A stretch of DNA of 64,000 bases, taken from NCBI GenBank assembly GCA_024336345.1, contig JANFOG010000021.1, positions 142,141 through 206,140 on the forward strand. Reading direction: 5' to 3'. The notes beneath the pieces were generated by a model. That model saw only the letters and a program-made list of their open reading frames with translations. It was not told where the DNA came from and did not search any database. The position numbers were made by a program, and so were the translations under genes. Positions 41,848-56,235 of this stretch are shown here, piece by piece. Source of the stretch: Mariannaea sp. PMI_226. Lineage: Eukaryota > Ascomycota > Sordariomycetes > Hypocreales > Nectriaceae. The stretch's first letter is position 1, and the number at the start of each line of letters is the position of its first letter.

Positions 41848-44800
41848 AAGCTAGGTTCATAATTACTATTATAATCTATTTTAGAAAATAATAAGAATAA
41901 TAAAAATAAGAATAATAATATTATTATTATTATTAATAAAGATATTATAGAATATAAATATAAAGAATAAATATAAAAGAAGATATTTAGAATATTTCTA
42001 GTTAAATTTATTATTTATATTAATTAAGCTTTTATATTAATAATAATAAGATTTAAATTAATAATAATAAAATTTAAATTTATAATAATTAGATTTATAT
42101 TTATAATATTAAGATTATATTTATAATATTAAAGTTTATTATGTTTTATTAAGTTTGATTATTATTATATATAAATTTACTATTTTATATTATTTAAATT
42201 ATCTTATATAATATTAAAAATAAGGTTTAAAAAACTCTAAATTTAAAATTAGTTACTAATTACTAACTAAAACTTTTTAATAAATTACTAACTAATTACT
42301 AAAAAGTAAATTAATTAGTAACTAATACTAACTAAAACTTACTAACTAAAATCACAACCCTATATTTATCCTTTATTTTTTTATTTTCTTTTAGTTTTAC
42401 TTTAGCTATTTTTAATCTTTTTAATATTATTATTTATAATAGAATTTTAATTTTTTAAAATAATTAAGAGTCTATATTTATAATATTAATATTTTAATTA
42501 TATGAACGCACTTTTATATTAAAGATAAAAAAGGAAAGATATAATAATAAGTAAATTAATTGTTATATTAATTTAAAATTATTTTTATTTATATATTTAA
42601 ATTTATATTATATAATATAATTATTATTTTGATATTTTTAATACCTCCTTTTAATTTAAAATAATAAGTTAATTAATTATCTAATTAATAATTACTATTA
42701 GACCTTAAAGTTATTTTTATATTTATTTTTATATTATTATTAATTTTTAATTATATTATAAATAATTGTATTTTCTATATTTTTAATATTATATTAGTAT
42801 TTTTTGTATTTACTTTTTATAAATAGTGTTAAATAATATTCCCTTTTATTTACAAAAAGAAACTTTTCTATAATTTAAGGTTTTCTAAATTTATAAGAAA
42901 ATAAAATAGGAAAAGCTTTAATAAAAAGTTATAAATTAAAAGAGTTTATAAATTAATTTCTTTAATAAATAAAAATATAAAAATTTAAGCTTAAACTTTA
43001 TATTTCTATTTTAATAATTATTTTATAATTAAATTTAATATAATATATCAGGGTTGTAATTGTAGTTTAAAGTTTGTAGGTTAAGTTTAGTAACTACAAA
43101 TGTAGTTTAGTTTAAATCAATATATTTAAAAACTACATATAGTTTTAACTACACTACAGACTACAGGCTGTAGTTTAAGTTAATATATTAACTAACTATA
43201 TATAGTTAGTAATTACTTAAAACTACAGTCTGTAGTCTATAGTTTAATTTAAGTTACTACACTATAGTTTATAGTAACTACAGCTTCCTAATTAGGCAAT
43301 AATATTATATTTAACTATATATATATATACATATTATTAACTGTATATATATATCTTTTTAAATTAAAGGTAATATTATAAACACTTAATTTTATTAATA
43401 TATAAATTATAAAATAAAATAAATAAGCTTATTCTTCTAATTTATCTAAATTACTAAAATTCCAGCTTTTTAATAAAATAAGCTGCCTAACTACTTCTAA
43501 GGAAAGTCTATTTCTATATTTAGTAATTATATTATTACTAATAGAAAATATACTTTCTATACCCCCAGAAGTAGCCGGAATAGCTAAATATCGCCTAGCT
43601 AATATACTTAATATAGGAAATCTAATATTATTAGTTTCCCAATATTTTAAGATATTAGTCTAAATAAAATAAATTAGTATATATATTTAATAAAGAGATT
43701 TAATATAATATATATATATATATATATATATTTCAAAGGGATTAAGTATAATATATATATATATTATATTATATATAAACTTACCTTTACTAGTAAAGGA
43801 TTTTCATTAAAATATAAATTATACTCCTCTTTGGGAATAATATTTCCTATATATAGGTCTTTTTCAGAATTAGAGCTAGAGCTATTTTTAGAAGTAGGAT
43901 TATAATATTCCTCATTTAATTTATCAAAAGATAAATTTAATAAGGGATTTACATTATCTCTTTTTTTTTTTTAACCCTATATTTAATATTAGCAATTATA
44001 TTATATATATAATATCAGTATAAAAACATATCTATTAAACTCTAGTTTAAATAATTTAATTATATTATTATTTATATTTAAATAATGATATAATATGCCC
44101 TTTGATTCAAAATGTCTTTATTTAAACCTTGGGTCTAATATAATATTAAATAATACGGGCTTATATTTTCCTAAATTTAAATATTTTAATATTTTAGGAA
44201 AATATTTTTCTAATTTATCTAAGCCTTTAGAAATAGCATTAGAATAAATGAAATATAGTTAATATTAATTAGTAAATATAAATAGAAAATATATATAGAA
44301 AATAAAAAAGAAAATAAAAATAGATAATATAAATAGGAAATATATATAAAAAATAAAAATAGAAAAAAGAAATAGAAAATAGAAATAAGAAATAGAAATA
44401 TATATAATTTATATTATTTTTATTTAACTTTAAATTAAAGTCTTTTTTTAATTTTTCTAGTTTATTATATATTTGATATATATATAATAAGCTTTTAGGT
44501 AAGGTTATATAAACCTGATGTTAAAGCTTAATTAAAGGCTTTAAAAATACCTTAAATATAGATTTAAGCTTTTTTAATGCTAGCCAATTATTGGAGCTAA
44601 AAGTTATATTTTTTAAATCTTTATTTAAGATATTATTATTATATAATTAATTAGCAATTTTAGCTTAATTGCTATATTAATTATATAATAAGTGGAATTC
44701 CAGCGAGTAGAATTATCTATAAATAATATAATTAGTATATATATAATAATAATATAAAGTAATATAATATTTACCTTAAGGAATTGTTTTTTTATTAAAA

Positions 44801-45299
44801 TTAGAAGCTAATAAACCTTCTTTTTTATATTTTTTAATTCCCTTTTTTAAAAATTATTTATTTTTATAAATATATTTAATTAAAGTTACTAATTATCTCA
44901 ATCTTATAATAATTATTATAAATAATTAATATATTTTTATTTATTAATATATATATATAAAATAACTTATTAATTAAGATATTTATTATTTCTTCTTAAA
45001 GATTAATATTATCTAAAGATATAATATTATTTTTATAATTAAATAATTCTAATTTAAAATAATTAATAAATAAAAATTCCTTTAATATATTTTAGATAAT
45101 AATATTTAATATATAATTAATATATTAAATATTATTTATAAATTCCTTATTAAAGATTCTTTTATAAATATCTTTATATATATTTATAAAGCAATTATTA
45201 TTAATTATATTATCCTTAATAATACTAAATAAATAAATTAATTTTAAAATAATATATATATATATTTTAAAATAAAAAAATTAAATCTATTAAGGACTA

Positions 45300-48200
45300 A
45301 CCCTTTTTAATCATTTCCTACTAATTTATTTAGGCATATTACAAACCTAGCTTTACCTGCCTTTTTGACTTTAGTTCATCTCACTTATATCTAACTTCCC
45401 TTATAACTAATATATACTTTAAAGCTTATTTTTCATTTTCTTTAAAGAAGTATTTTTTTATTTTTTTTAAAATTTAGCTATAAGCCTATTTTAATTAGCT
45501 TATATTAATTACCCCTTTTTATCTTCTCTTTATATTTAAATTAATAATAATATTACTCAACCTCCAACTATTAATTACTTTAATTATTAGCTATTAAATT
45601 TAACTTTTATTAATTATACCTTTAATTTAAGCTATAATTATATTATTTAATCTTTCCAATCTTTATTTAACTATCACTATTGCTTTTAATACCACATTTC
45701 TAATTATATTTTTATATTAAATTTTAAATAATAATATAATCTTACTTAATATATAGTATTATAAAAGTTATATATATAAACTATAAGAATTATATTAATT
45801 AATTATTTATTTATTATTAACTAAAATATTATATATATTTTAAAGCTTTAAAATAATAACTTTAAAGTTATTACCCTATATTTTATAATTAATATAAATA
45901 AAAGTAGGTATATATAGTAGCCTATATCTTAAAATAATATATAAAAGCTAAAGCCATTTTTATTATTAATAAATTATAATATTAATTAATATTAATAAAT
46001 TTATATTTAATAATAAATTTATAAATTTAAATCTAACTATTAATTTAAAAATAAAAATAATCCCTATAGGCAATTTAAAATAAATTAAGATATTATTATT
46101 TATTATAATATATTCTAAATATATTTTATTTATAATTACCTTCTTAATTATATAAATAGCCCTATTTATTACTTTTAACTTTAGATAGGTATTTAAATTT
46201 ATTATTATTAATATACCCTCTATATATATAAATATTATTAATATTAAGATCTTACTATTATTTTTAATATTTATTATTATTATTATCTCTTTCTTTATAA
46301 ACACCCTATCCTTCTAGATATATATTAATAAGAAAATATATAATAGCTATTAATATTATTTATAAAATATTATTATAATTTTTATATTTAAATTTTAATA
46401 ATTTTAATTTAATAATATTATTATTATAATATCAATCTCCTATAAAATATAATAACTAACTTAATAATAATAATTATTTAATAATTATATATTATCTTTA
46501 TTTTATATATTATTATAAATTTACCTTAATAATTATTAAAATTATTTATCTTTTATAATCTATATTTACTTTATTAATATAATAATAATAATAAATCTTT
46601 ATTAAAGCTAATATATTTTTTTATATTTAAACTATTATTTAAATTTAAATAATAGATCTAAAAACTATAATATTTCCCCACTTTTTAAAATAATAGATCT
46701 TTCTTATATTAACTAAAATTACTAAAAATCTTCATTAAATAATATTATTAATATACCACTAAAGTCCTATATATTACTATATATTTACCCTAAATAATTA
46801 TTTACTATATATAATATATATAACCTAAATATACTAACTTTATTTATTATTAATATCTACTTCTTTTACCACTTTATAATCTTAAGCCCACTAATAAATT
46901 AGCTTTTTACTATATTATATTCTTAATATTTATTAAATTTATAAATTAAATAAATAATAATATTATTAATTTAGAATATTATAATACCTAATATAATTAT
47001 AATTAATAATCTAAAAGCTATATCTTAAAATATAAAGATTTCTATAATTACCTTAATAATTTAATTCTTATTTATATTACCCTTACCTCTAATAAATATA
47101 TATAATTATTCTAAATATACCTTTACCTAATTAGAAGGCTCGCCACCCACTCTAACTTATTATTATTATTCCTATACTTCTTCTATATTTAATTATTTAT
47201 AAATTAAAAGAAAGGCCAATATCTATCACCTATTTAAACTAAATTATATAATTAAATTATATATTATAATTTAGAATATATATAATATACCTAATTTAAA
47301 TATAATATTAGCTATTATAACCCCAATATTAATATCAATAACTAAATCTACTATATTAAACTCTATTATACTAATTAATATAAAATCATCTCTAAACCTA
47401 TTAAATATATTAACTACTACCACTTCCCAACCTTACCTCCTCCTACTAACTACTTTATTAACTAAAATAAAACTTTATATCCTCTAGATTTTCTACTCTA
47501 GCTTATAAAAAACATTTATTTATTATACCTTAATTAACTTTAGCTATCTTTATAAAGATATTTTACTTATCCCTATATTATTATTTTTAATCTAATAAGT
47601 TTATAGATTAAGATTATCTTTCTATAAAATCTTTAATTATTATAAAATATCTTTAAACTCTAAAGATATTATTATTATTTAATTAATAATAATAATACTT
47701 TATATTATATTAATAAAGCAAGCTACCTTATTAATAACCCCTATTTAAAAAGCTATTATTTATCTCTATTTAAATTCCCTTTCTATCTCCCTTTTAGCTT
47801 TATCTCTAATTACCTTATTATTATAATTGCCTAATATAATAATCTATTATTTAATATTTTACTTTATATTTTCTACTAACCACTATAATAATTATATATT
47901 ATCTATTATAAATATCAATCATTTAAATAAATAGCACTTCCATTATATTTATAATATATTAATATCTTTAATATTATTATCTAAAGCTATCTTAATAAAC
48001 TACTATTAAAACATAAATAACCCCAAATATTATATCATAATATAACTATTTATATTATTTTTAAAAATATTTAAAAAGTCTATATTTAAATATCTATTTA
48101 TATAAATATTTAACCTTATTATATTAGACTATAAATACTAGATCTATATATTATTTAATCATTAGTTAAAATTAAATAGAATCTTATTAATATTTAATTA

Positions 48201-51200
48201 ATTATATATATTTTAAAATACTATTTATATAAAAATTAGGTAGTTAAATAGATATAGTTATTTAAGACTCTCCCCTCAATAGAGATATATTTCCAATAAT
48301 ATAACCTATTGGCCATTATTTTATATTAAAACTTATTTATTAACTTTATCCTTTAAAATAGAAATTAATATCACTTTTATAAATTACAACCAACAACTAA
48401 TAACATTCTAAAAGAGCTAATTTATATTAATATATATTTAGTATATTATATAATAAAAGTCTATAAAATATCCTAATAAATAAATAATAATCTCAACCTA
48501 TAATAAAACTTAATTAATAAATAGTTAGTTTATTATTTATATAAGGAACTACTGGCCCCGATTTTTCTAGGCGGCTATCTAGTTAATAATGGAAGGGCCT
48601 TGCTTAACTAGTGGCAATTCAGACCCCAAATTAACTACAATGCCAGCACCAGCATCAGCACTAGCATCCACGCCAGCATCCACGCCAACACCAATACCAA
48701 CACCAACATCAGCACTAACCCTAATTAATATAGTAAATAGAAATAGCAAAAATTCCATAGCTATAATTAAGCATTTTTAAATAAGATTATTAATTTTAAT
48801 AATATAATTAGTTAAATAAAAGATTAATACTAAATTATAAGCCTAAATTAGGATTATTAAAATATTATAATTATACCTTAGCTTAATTATTATAGCCTTA
48901 TTTTATTAATTTACTAAAAGATGGTTTCTATAAATATATAAAATGCTATTAATTATAAAGAAAGATTTCTCTACCAGTAGCCACAGCGCCCTAAATCAAT
49001 ATCTATTTTAATAGCTATAATAACCATTAAGATTCCAATCTAATTTACTTAATACTATTATATATTTAATATAAATCAAACTATATATATAAATTTATAA
49101 TAATCTAGCATAAAAATTAGCCTTATTATTAAAAATAGTATTAAATCGGTCTAAATCCTATATTATATTAAGTATATTTACTATAATTAATCTTATAATA
49201 ATAACCTCTCTAAAGGCCAGCTTATTAAAATCCTATCTTCTACTATTTTATATTAATATCCTTATTATATTATACCCTATAAATAAATAATATTATTTAA
49301 TAAAATACACTATTAATATATTAAAGTGTAGCCTCCTCTAATTACACCTTAGCTTCTATATTTAATATATAAAGCCTTAGCACCTAATAAATATTCCCTT
49401 CTAACTAGATTAATTTATATAACTATAATATACCCCACTAGTTTATTTTTATAATACCAAAATATTAATTAATATACCTAAAAATAAAAATCTATTTAAT
49501 CTTAATATAATACTTAAAGAAAAAGCTAATCTCCCTATAGAAAAATAATATTAAACTAATAAAATTAGAAATAGATAAGCATATCTACTTATAAGCAATA
49601 TCTAGACTTTATAAAAAACCTTCTATTACTTTAGAATATTACTTTTAATATATTAATATATATAACTTAATAAAATTAATAATATTATTTAGATTTAATA
49701 TAAACCAAATTGCTAATAATTTATACTAAATAATTAATAATTTAATTTTCTATTACAATTATATTTTATATTTTAATAATAATAATTATTAATAATTATA
49801 TATAAATAAATATTATAATAATTACTTTATAATAATATTATTATATTATTACCTAGCTTTAAGAAATTCCCTAATAGCCTATAATTAAGCTTCTATTAGG
49901 CTATAGAAAAAATACTTAATCTTAAGGAAATTATTGTATTTAATTATTATTATATTAATAGTTTAATTATAAGATTAAATTAATATATTAAAAATTAAAA
50001 AAGGAAATATATAATAACTTAAAAATCAACCTTTATAATAACTAAATAATATTATAGCCTAAGCCTATAAGCTTATATTATATATTATTATAAGCTCTTT
50101 TACACTACTATCTATAAATAACAATATAAAGCGCCTTATTTTGACATTAAAAGCCATACTTAATCTATTAGCTTACCTACTTTAAATAGCCACCTCCTTA
50201 ACTAACTTAAGACCTTTAAAACTAAATAAAAATAATATAAAAAAAGTCTTAATAAAGAAAAATAAATTAAATAAATTAGTAAAATTCTTTTTATAAAAAA
50301 TATAAATATAAGGTTATATACCCCCTATTATAATAAATATTATATTAAAAGCATAGCCTTTTTTAAAAGCCTCTATTCAGCTTATAAAGCTATTACCATT
50401 AGAAAACTAATTTCTAAAGGCTTTTATAATAAATTATAATTTTATAAATTTAAATATTATAATCTAAATATTAATAAATATAATATTATAAAAAATTATT
50501 TTATAAATATTAATACCTACCCCCCCAATATCCCTAATATTTATATTAAATCTAGCTTCCTTATCTTAAAAACTATCTATACTACCTTCTAATAAAACTA
50601 CCTCTATATTAATAATTAGATTTATTATTATATCTTTAGAAAACTTAATAATCACTTTTGCTATTAATACCTTACTAGCCTTAAAATTAAGAATATAAAG
50701 AACAATTTCAATATTCATAATTAATACCTCCTCTAAACTAAACTTAATAAATAAAACCACTTATATCATTTTAGTCTTTTTTAATATAAAAGGCTCCTTA
50801 TAGAATATATTCTAATAAATAATATCTAACACCCTATCTATAATTATACCCCAATATTATATCTTGCTTATATCAATCTTAATATCTATATATTATTAAT
50901 TATAATACTTAAGCTAAATAAAAGCTCTCTTTACAATCTAATAGTATATAAATAGCAAATATAATAAATCCTTTAGCACTAACTTCTCCAATCTATATTA
51001 AAAAATATAAATTTAATTTAATATTTTTATTAATAAATATAATAATACCTTATTAATAAGCTTTTATATATTATTAGAGAATATAATAATATAGCCCTTA
51101 ATATACCTAGAATATTATAATATCTCCCCAATTCTGCCATTAAGAACACTATATTAAGCTATTTAGCCAAAATATAAATTAATAACAATCAATCTCTCCT

Positions 51201-53625
51201 TAATAAATATTAATTATTTTAATTTAATTAAATATTAATAATTATAATCTAAAATATAATATAATTAAGCTTTATAGCTAAAGCAGCCCTATTCTATTTC
51301 CCTAATATATATTTTATACTTAATTACCCCCTCTACTTAATTTAAACTATATTATATATATTATAATAAAAGATAATATTAGACCTTTTATAATATTACC
51401 TAAAGAAATTATTAATAGTAGATTTAGCAAAAATAAAAAGATAATATTGTAAAATTATAAAAATCTAAATAGAACTCAAAAATAACCTAAAGTATAATAA
51501 CTCAAAAAACTAATTAATATTAATTAAAATTAAAAAACAATCTTTTTTTCTTAATAAAATCTACCTCCAAGCTCTTCAATATAATAAATAAATTATATAT
51601 TATATCTATTAGTCTATAGCTATAAAATATAGCTAAGCACTTCTTAAAAAGTAATAATAACTCCCCAAATCTCTTAATTAATATACTAAAAGAAGGGTCA
51701 ATCTGCTCTATAATTAATAGCCTAGGTAATTTAGATATAATAAAAGCTTCATCTTACTTAATTAGTACTACCCTAGTTATTATAATTATAATAATTAAAG
51801 ATTCCTTTTGGAATTAAATATAACTATTAATCTATATAAAATATAAATATTAAGATAATAAAATAGCTTTTAAAATAATTAATCTACTAATAATATTAAT
51901 ATTAATAATATTACCTACTATACCTATTTATAAACTAAATACTTTTTATATATCTATATATTATATTTATAAATACTAATCCGCCTAATTAAAAAGAAAG
52001 TTTATATCTAATAATATATAGTATTTTATAACTTCCTATTATAATATCTAATTAGCCTAACTAAAAAGACCATTTATATCTACTAATTTAACTAACTTTA
52101 GATCCTTGAACACCCTAGCCACAGCCATCTTCACTAACTATATAGAAGGCATTTCTATAAGAACACCTTATATATACTCTTCTAGCTATTCTTATTACAC
52201 TACTTTAGACAATTCTTACTACTATTCATTATAAAAATTGCCAATAATTTATTTCTTTAACTCTATATTTATAAAATCTATAATTATAATTTAGTAAAAT
52301 TATTAAGATTTTCTTTTTTTATTATATAAACTTCTTTTATACTATCTAAATTTATATTTAATATTTAATAATCTATATTTTATTTATTAATAATATTACT
52401 AATTATTACAATCCCTTTTATTATAATATAATATTATATAAACCTTTTTAACTTTATTATTAATATAGCCCCTATTATTATAATATAATATTATATAAAC
52501 CTTCCTAACTTTATTATTAATATAGTCCCTCTTATTATAATATAGCATTATATAAACCTTCCTAATTTTATTATTTATAAATATAAACTATTGCTTACTT
52601 TATATAAAAATGGCTATTTCTATATTTCTATATTTTAATAAAATAAATAAATAATAAATATCTTATTTATTCTAAACTTTAAGTTTTAAAAAATAAATTA
52701 TAATTTAGATTATAATATAATTATATTAGCCTTTATATAAATAGCTTATTTAATAAAACTTACCTTTTTTAATTAATATTATATTAAAAGCCTAAATATA
52801 AAAGCTATTATCTAAATTATATTATTAATACTTAATTAACTTTTAATATTAAAATATAATATATTAAGCTTAAATAAATCTAAAAATTAATAAAGCTTTT
52901 TCATAAGCCTAAATATCTTTATATATAATTAGCCTATTAATCTAAATAATTAAGTAAAAAGCTAATTCTTTATATCTAGCTATATATACTTATATACCCT
53001 AATATAAAAAGTTATAAAAATTAATAGCCTAAAAGAAAATATAGATTATTTAATAAACTATATAATATTAATCTTAATAATAAAAGATTTTTATTATTAA
53101 TTATAAATAATTATAAACCTTATAATAAATATCTATTTATAAAATATTAATATTACCCCTTACTATTTTATAAATTTAAATTACTTTTTATTTATATTAT
53201 TAATTATAATATTTATAAACCTAATTTTTAAAAATAATATTAACCTTCTAAAATAAAACCATCTATTAGGCTTTAATTAAAAATAACTAAAATATTATAA
53301 CTTTATTAGCCTATTAATATATCTAATATTACTAAATCTAAATAAAATACCTTTTGGAGGATATTATCCCTTCTAAATCTTTATTATTTTCCCTATCTAC
53401 TTCCCTTTATAAAAAACTTTATATAAAAAGTTAGCTAATTACCTAAATTTATTTTTCTAATTAAGGTTATTTATAATCTATATATAGAAAATTACTAACT
53501 TATTAAATTATAATTTAATAATAAAGCCATCTTTTTTAAATAAAGATTATATCTTTATTATTATTTCTAAAACCTAGACCTTTTAAGCTACTTCCCTTAC
53601 CACTATTATATCAATCCCTTTAATT
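45300..53625. other. C-rich-strand degraded insertion, probably retroelement
   Basis: This 8.3-kb block inside the hAT gene has strong strand asymmetry: the plus strand keeps many C but very few G. No motif could be assigned with confidence. Small ORFs such as 45,966-46,304 and 50,566-50,760 (minus) are low-complexity Ile/Asn-rich reading of AT DNA. One island at about 48,545-48,725 keeps normal composition. A gag/pol-type retrotransposon is the likeliest source, but this is an inference. Confidence 0.4.
48640..48712 (+). repeat. Short GC-normal minisatellite coding Ala/Pro/Thr/Ser repeats
   Basis: Degenerate 6- and 12-base units of the type CCAGCATCAGCA / CCAACACCAATA sit in an open frame that runs from 48,589 to 48,780. 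Such Pro/Ala/Thr linkers occur in fungal retrotransposon polyproteins. It escaped the surrounding AT conversion. Confidence 0.6.
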
Positions 53626-53630
53626 ATATT

Positions 53631-53866
53631 TGATAGGCATTCCTGTCGGATGCCGCTGGATATGCTGTGGTGTGAGACGAGGCGCAAGATGAGGCGCAGA
53701 ACGAACGGAAGGTCGAACAGAAGGTCGAACGGAAAGTTGAACCAATAAACGAAGTGCCTACCTAATAAACATTAGATAAGATAGTAAAGGGGCATATCCC
53801 TTCAATCAGCTATTAGAGAAATAGAGAAGCAAGCTTTTCCTTTTTCAACCTCCAAGAAGTCTACCA
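53631..53866 (+). mobile_element. Solo LTR copy B (236 bp), perfect target duplication ATATT
   Basis: It begins TGATAGGCATTCC and ends AGTCTACCA, with the canonical TG..CA. ATATT flanks it at 53,626-53,630 and 53,867-53,871. GC is normal. It is the inverted relative of the copy at 38,035-38,258 and the unmutated relative of 58,524-58,758. No internal element sequence with a second LTR is adjacent, so it is solo. Confidence 0.9.
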
Positions 53867-54849
53867 ATATTATAATTAATAACTCTTACTTAAAGAACTA
53901 TTATATAAAATATAAAAATAACTTTTATTAACTTATTAAAGAAAAAATATCTAATAATACCTCTAAATACTATAAGCTTATAAATAATTAGAAATACCTA
54001 ATTATAAATTCCTTTAAAAATACTCTAATAAAAAACCAATAAAACCTAAATAATAAAATCTTCTAATTCTACTACCTCTATTATAGCTGATTTAATAAAT
54101 AATATAAATAAATTATAAACACTAATAACATCAACCACAAATTAGCATACACATTATACTAAATATTTAAAAAAGATTTAAATAATTTTAAGAATAATTA
54201 TATAATATATTTTAACTTAACTATTATATCTATTTAATATATTTTATTTCTATTTACTATTTTCCCTATATTGGGCAAGTAGAACGAAGGATAGATATAT
54301 TTAATCCATTATAGTCTAGATATTAGTCTTCCTTTATAAAAATTCTAACCTTACTCTCATTCCAAAAGGCTTCTCTAAACAAATAAAGCAGCAATTAGGC
54401 AGCTACTTTTATTTCTCTTCTATATATATATATATATATATACCTAAAGATATTTTAAATAGTTAAATTAGAATATATTAATAAGGAATTTAAAAATTCC
54501 CTATATATATATATTCTTATATGATTTTTAGTTAATTTATTAAATCCTATTTTATTATTAATATATATTTAAAATAAAGAGTAAAATAAGAATATTAATT
54601 TATTAATTAGCTTATATTCTAATTTAAAATTAGGATTTATATAAGCTAATATAATGCCTAAATAGGCATTTTGATTATTTGCAGTCTAAATATCAAAAGC
54701 TAAGGAAAATAACCTTAGTATTTTAATATTTTCTAAAAGCTCTAAATTTAGCTTTATTAAGCTATCTTTATAGGTAGATTATAAGATAGTTTTAATCTTC
54801 TATCTATTTATAATAGGCATTTTCCTATATTATATTAGTTAATATTATA

Positions 54850-54990
54850 TAAATACTATATATAAAGAAATAAATATATATATATATAAAGGAATAAATA
54901 TATATATATATAAAGGAATAAATATATATATATATATAAAGGAATAAATATATATATATATAAAGGAATAAATATATATATATAACTTAC
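54850..54990 (+). repeat. Minisatellite in the putative hAT intron
   Basis: About five or six tandem units of AAATATATATATATATAAAGGAAT type (about 22-25 bases). The array begins directly downstream (minus strand) of the GTAAGT donor near 55,008, so it sits in an intron of the hAT transposase. Confidence 0.8.
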
Positions 54991-55869
54991 CTATTAAAAT
55001 AGCTTAATAGATTTTGAAAAGAAGATGAATTTAATATTCGAAAAGAGAGGTTATTTTCTATAAGGAAATATAGAATTTTATTTAAAGCCTCTTCTTCTTC
55101 AAAAACTATATCTTCTTCTCTAGTCCTTTTATTTTAAATATTTAAATTAAAAAAATCCGACCTATTAGGACTAGAGAGAAATTCAGATTCTAAATAAAGT
55201 TAGTAATTAAATAAATATATATGTATATATATATATATATATATAAATAGCTTACTTCTTTTTTTAGTTTTTTCTGCTTCTTTATTATAAGCAATATTGG
55301 GATGTTTAGATTGATAATGCCGTTAAAAATTAGATGTTAAAAACCTCCTAACTTTAGCAATAGTTGTATAAATGCAACTAGAAAAGAATTAATATATATA
55401 TAATAGAAATATATATATGTAATAGAAATATATATATAATAGAAATATATATATATAATATAAATAATAATACCTTATGCATTTAATTTGCATTTCTCTT
55501 TCCTTATTCTAAATAATAGGTAATAAACTGCTAGTAAATAAATTCTCTTTAAAAATATAAGCTTGAGAGTCTTTATTATCCTCTAATTGGAAGCTTTCCC
55601 TATTATAGTAATTTATATCATGAGAATCAGATATAATAGAGGAGGAGGCAGCTTGGGAGCTAGAAATAGATTCAGTAACTTTAATAATAGAAGGTTGAAT
55701 ATTATTAGAATAATATTCCTCTTCATTAGAAGACTCATAATAGGTACTGGATGCCATTTTATAATAAATATAATATATAATATAATATAATAAATAATAA
55801 AAAAATAAAGTAATTTTAAAAGGAAATACTAAAGCCTATATAGATATAATATTCTTTATTTACTTATTT

Positions 55870-56235
55870 CTTATATATGCGTTATTTTCTATTTTGCCTA
55901 TTAGGTTTTATTTGCCTATTTCTTATATATGCGTTATTTTCTATTTTGCCTATTTAATATTATTTACCTATTTCTTATATATACGTTATTTCCTATTTTG
56001 CCTATTTAGTCTTATTTGCCTATTTAAGATTATTTGCCTATTTGTTATATATATATATTATTTTCTATTTTACCTATTTAATATTATATATTTATTTACT
56101 ATTATATTTTATTTACTATTATATATTTATTAAATATTATATTTTATTTATATATATATATTTATTAAATATTATATTTTATTTATATATATATATTTAT
56201 TAAATATTATATTTTATTTATATATATATATTATT
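55870..56235 (+). repeat. Two adjacent tandem repeat arrays near the hAT 5' end
   Basis: At 55,870-56,065 a roughly 55-60-base unit (TTGCCTATTTCTTATATATGCG...) repeats about three or four times. At 56,100-56,230 a roughly 36-base AT-only unit (TATTAAATATTATATTTTAT...) repeats about three times. They lie upstream of the hAT ATG at 55757 (minus strand), where they may be former subterminal or promoter repeats. Confidence 0.7.

Larger units (their letters stand above)
43429..55757 (-). pseudogene. hAT transposase, split and mutated
   Basis: Read on the minus strand. ATG 55757 opens an 82-codon acidic Ser-rich N-terminus (to 55,509). A BED zinc-finger C-terminal half follows near 55,380-55,260, with its His-X5-His pair in RHYQSKHPN and a stop just before Arg. 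Next are EEEEALNKILYFLIENNLSF.. (about 55,130-55,010) ending at an intact GTAAGT donor, and FSLAFDI.TANNQNAYLGI (about 54,750-54,650), the hAT catalytic-region pattern. After a gap of about 9.5 kb the frame resumes at about 44,720 with FSSNNWLALKKLKSIFKVF. It ends with the hAT dimerisation motif ILSILARRYLAIPATSGGIE..FS..RNRLS at 43,622-43,429, followed by a stop. The C-terminal motif is nearly intact. The gene is not functional because of the stops and the insertion. Confidence 0.85.

Noticed and set aside
45966..46304. A 112-codon minus-strand ORF rich in Ile/Asn/Lys.
   Set aside because: Its composition is what AT-only DNA gives by chance and no motif is visible.
38035..53866. Two near-identical inverted repeats 15.6 kb apart, first read as terminal inverted repeats of a giant (Polinton-like) element.
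   Set aside because: Each copy has its own 5-bp duplication (ATAAA and ATATT) and interrupts different host sequence. Their sizes and ends fit independent solo LTR insertions.
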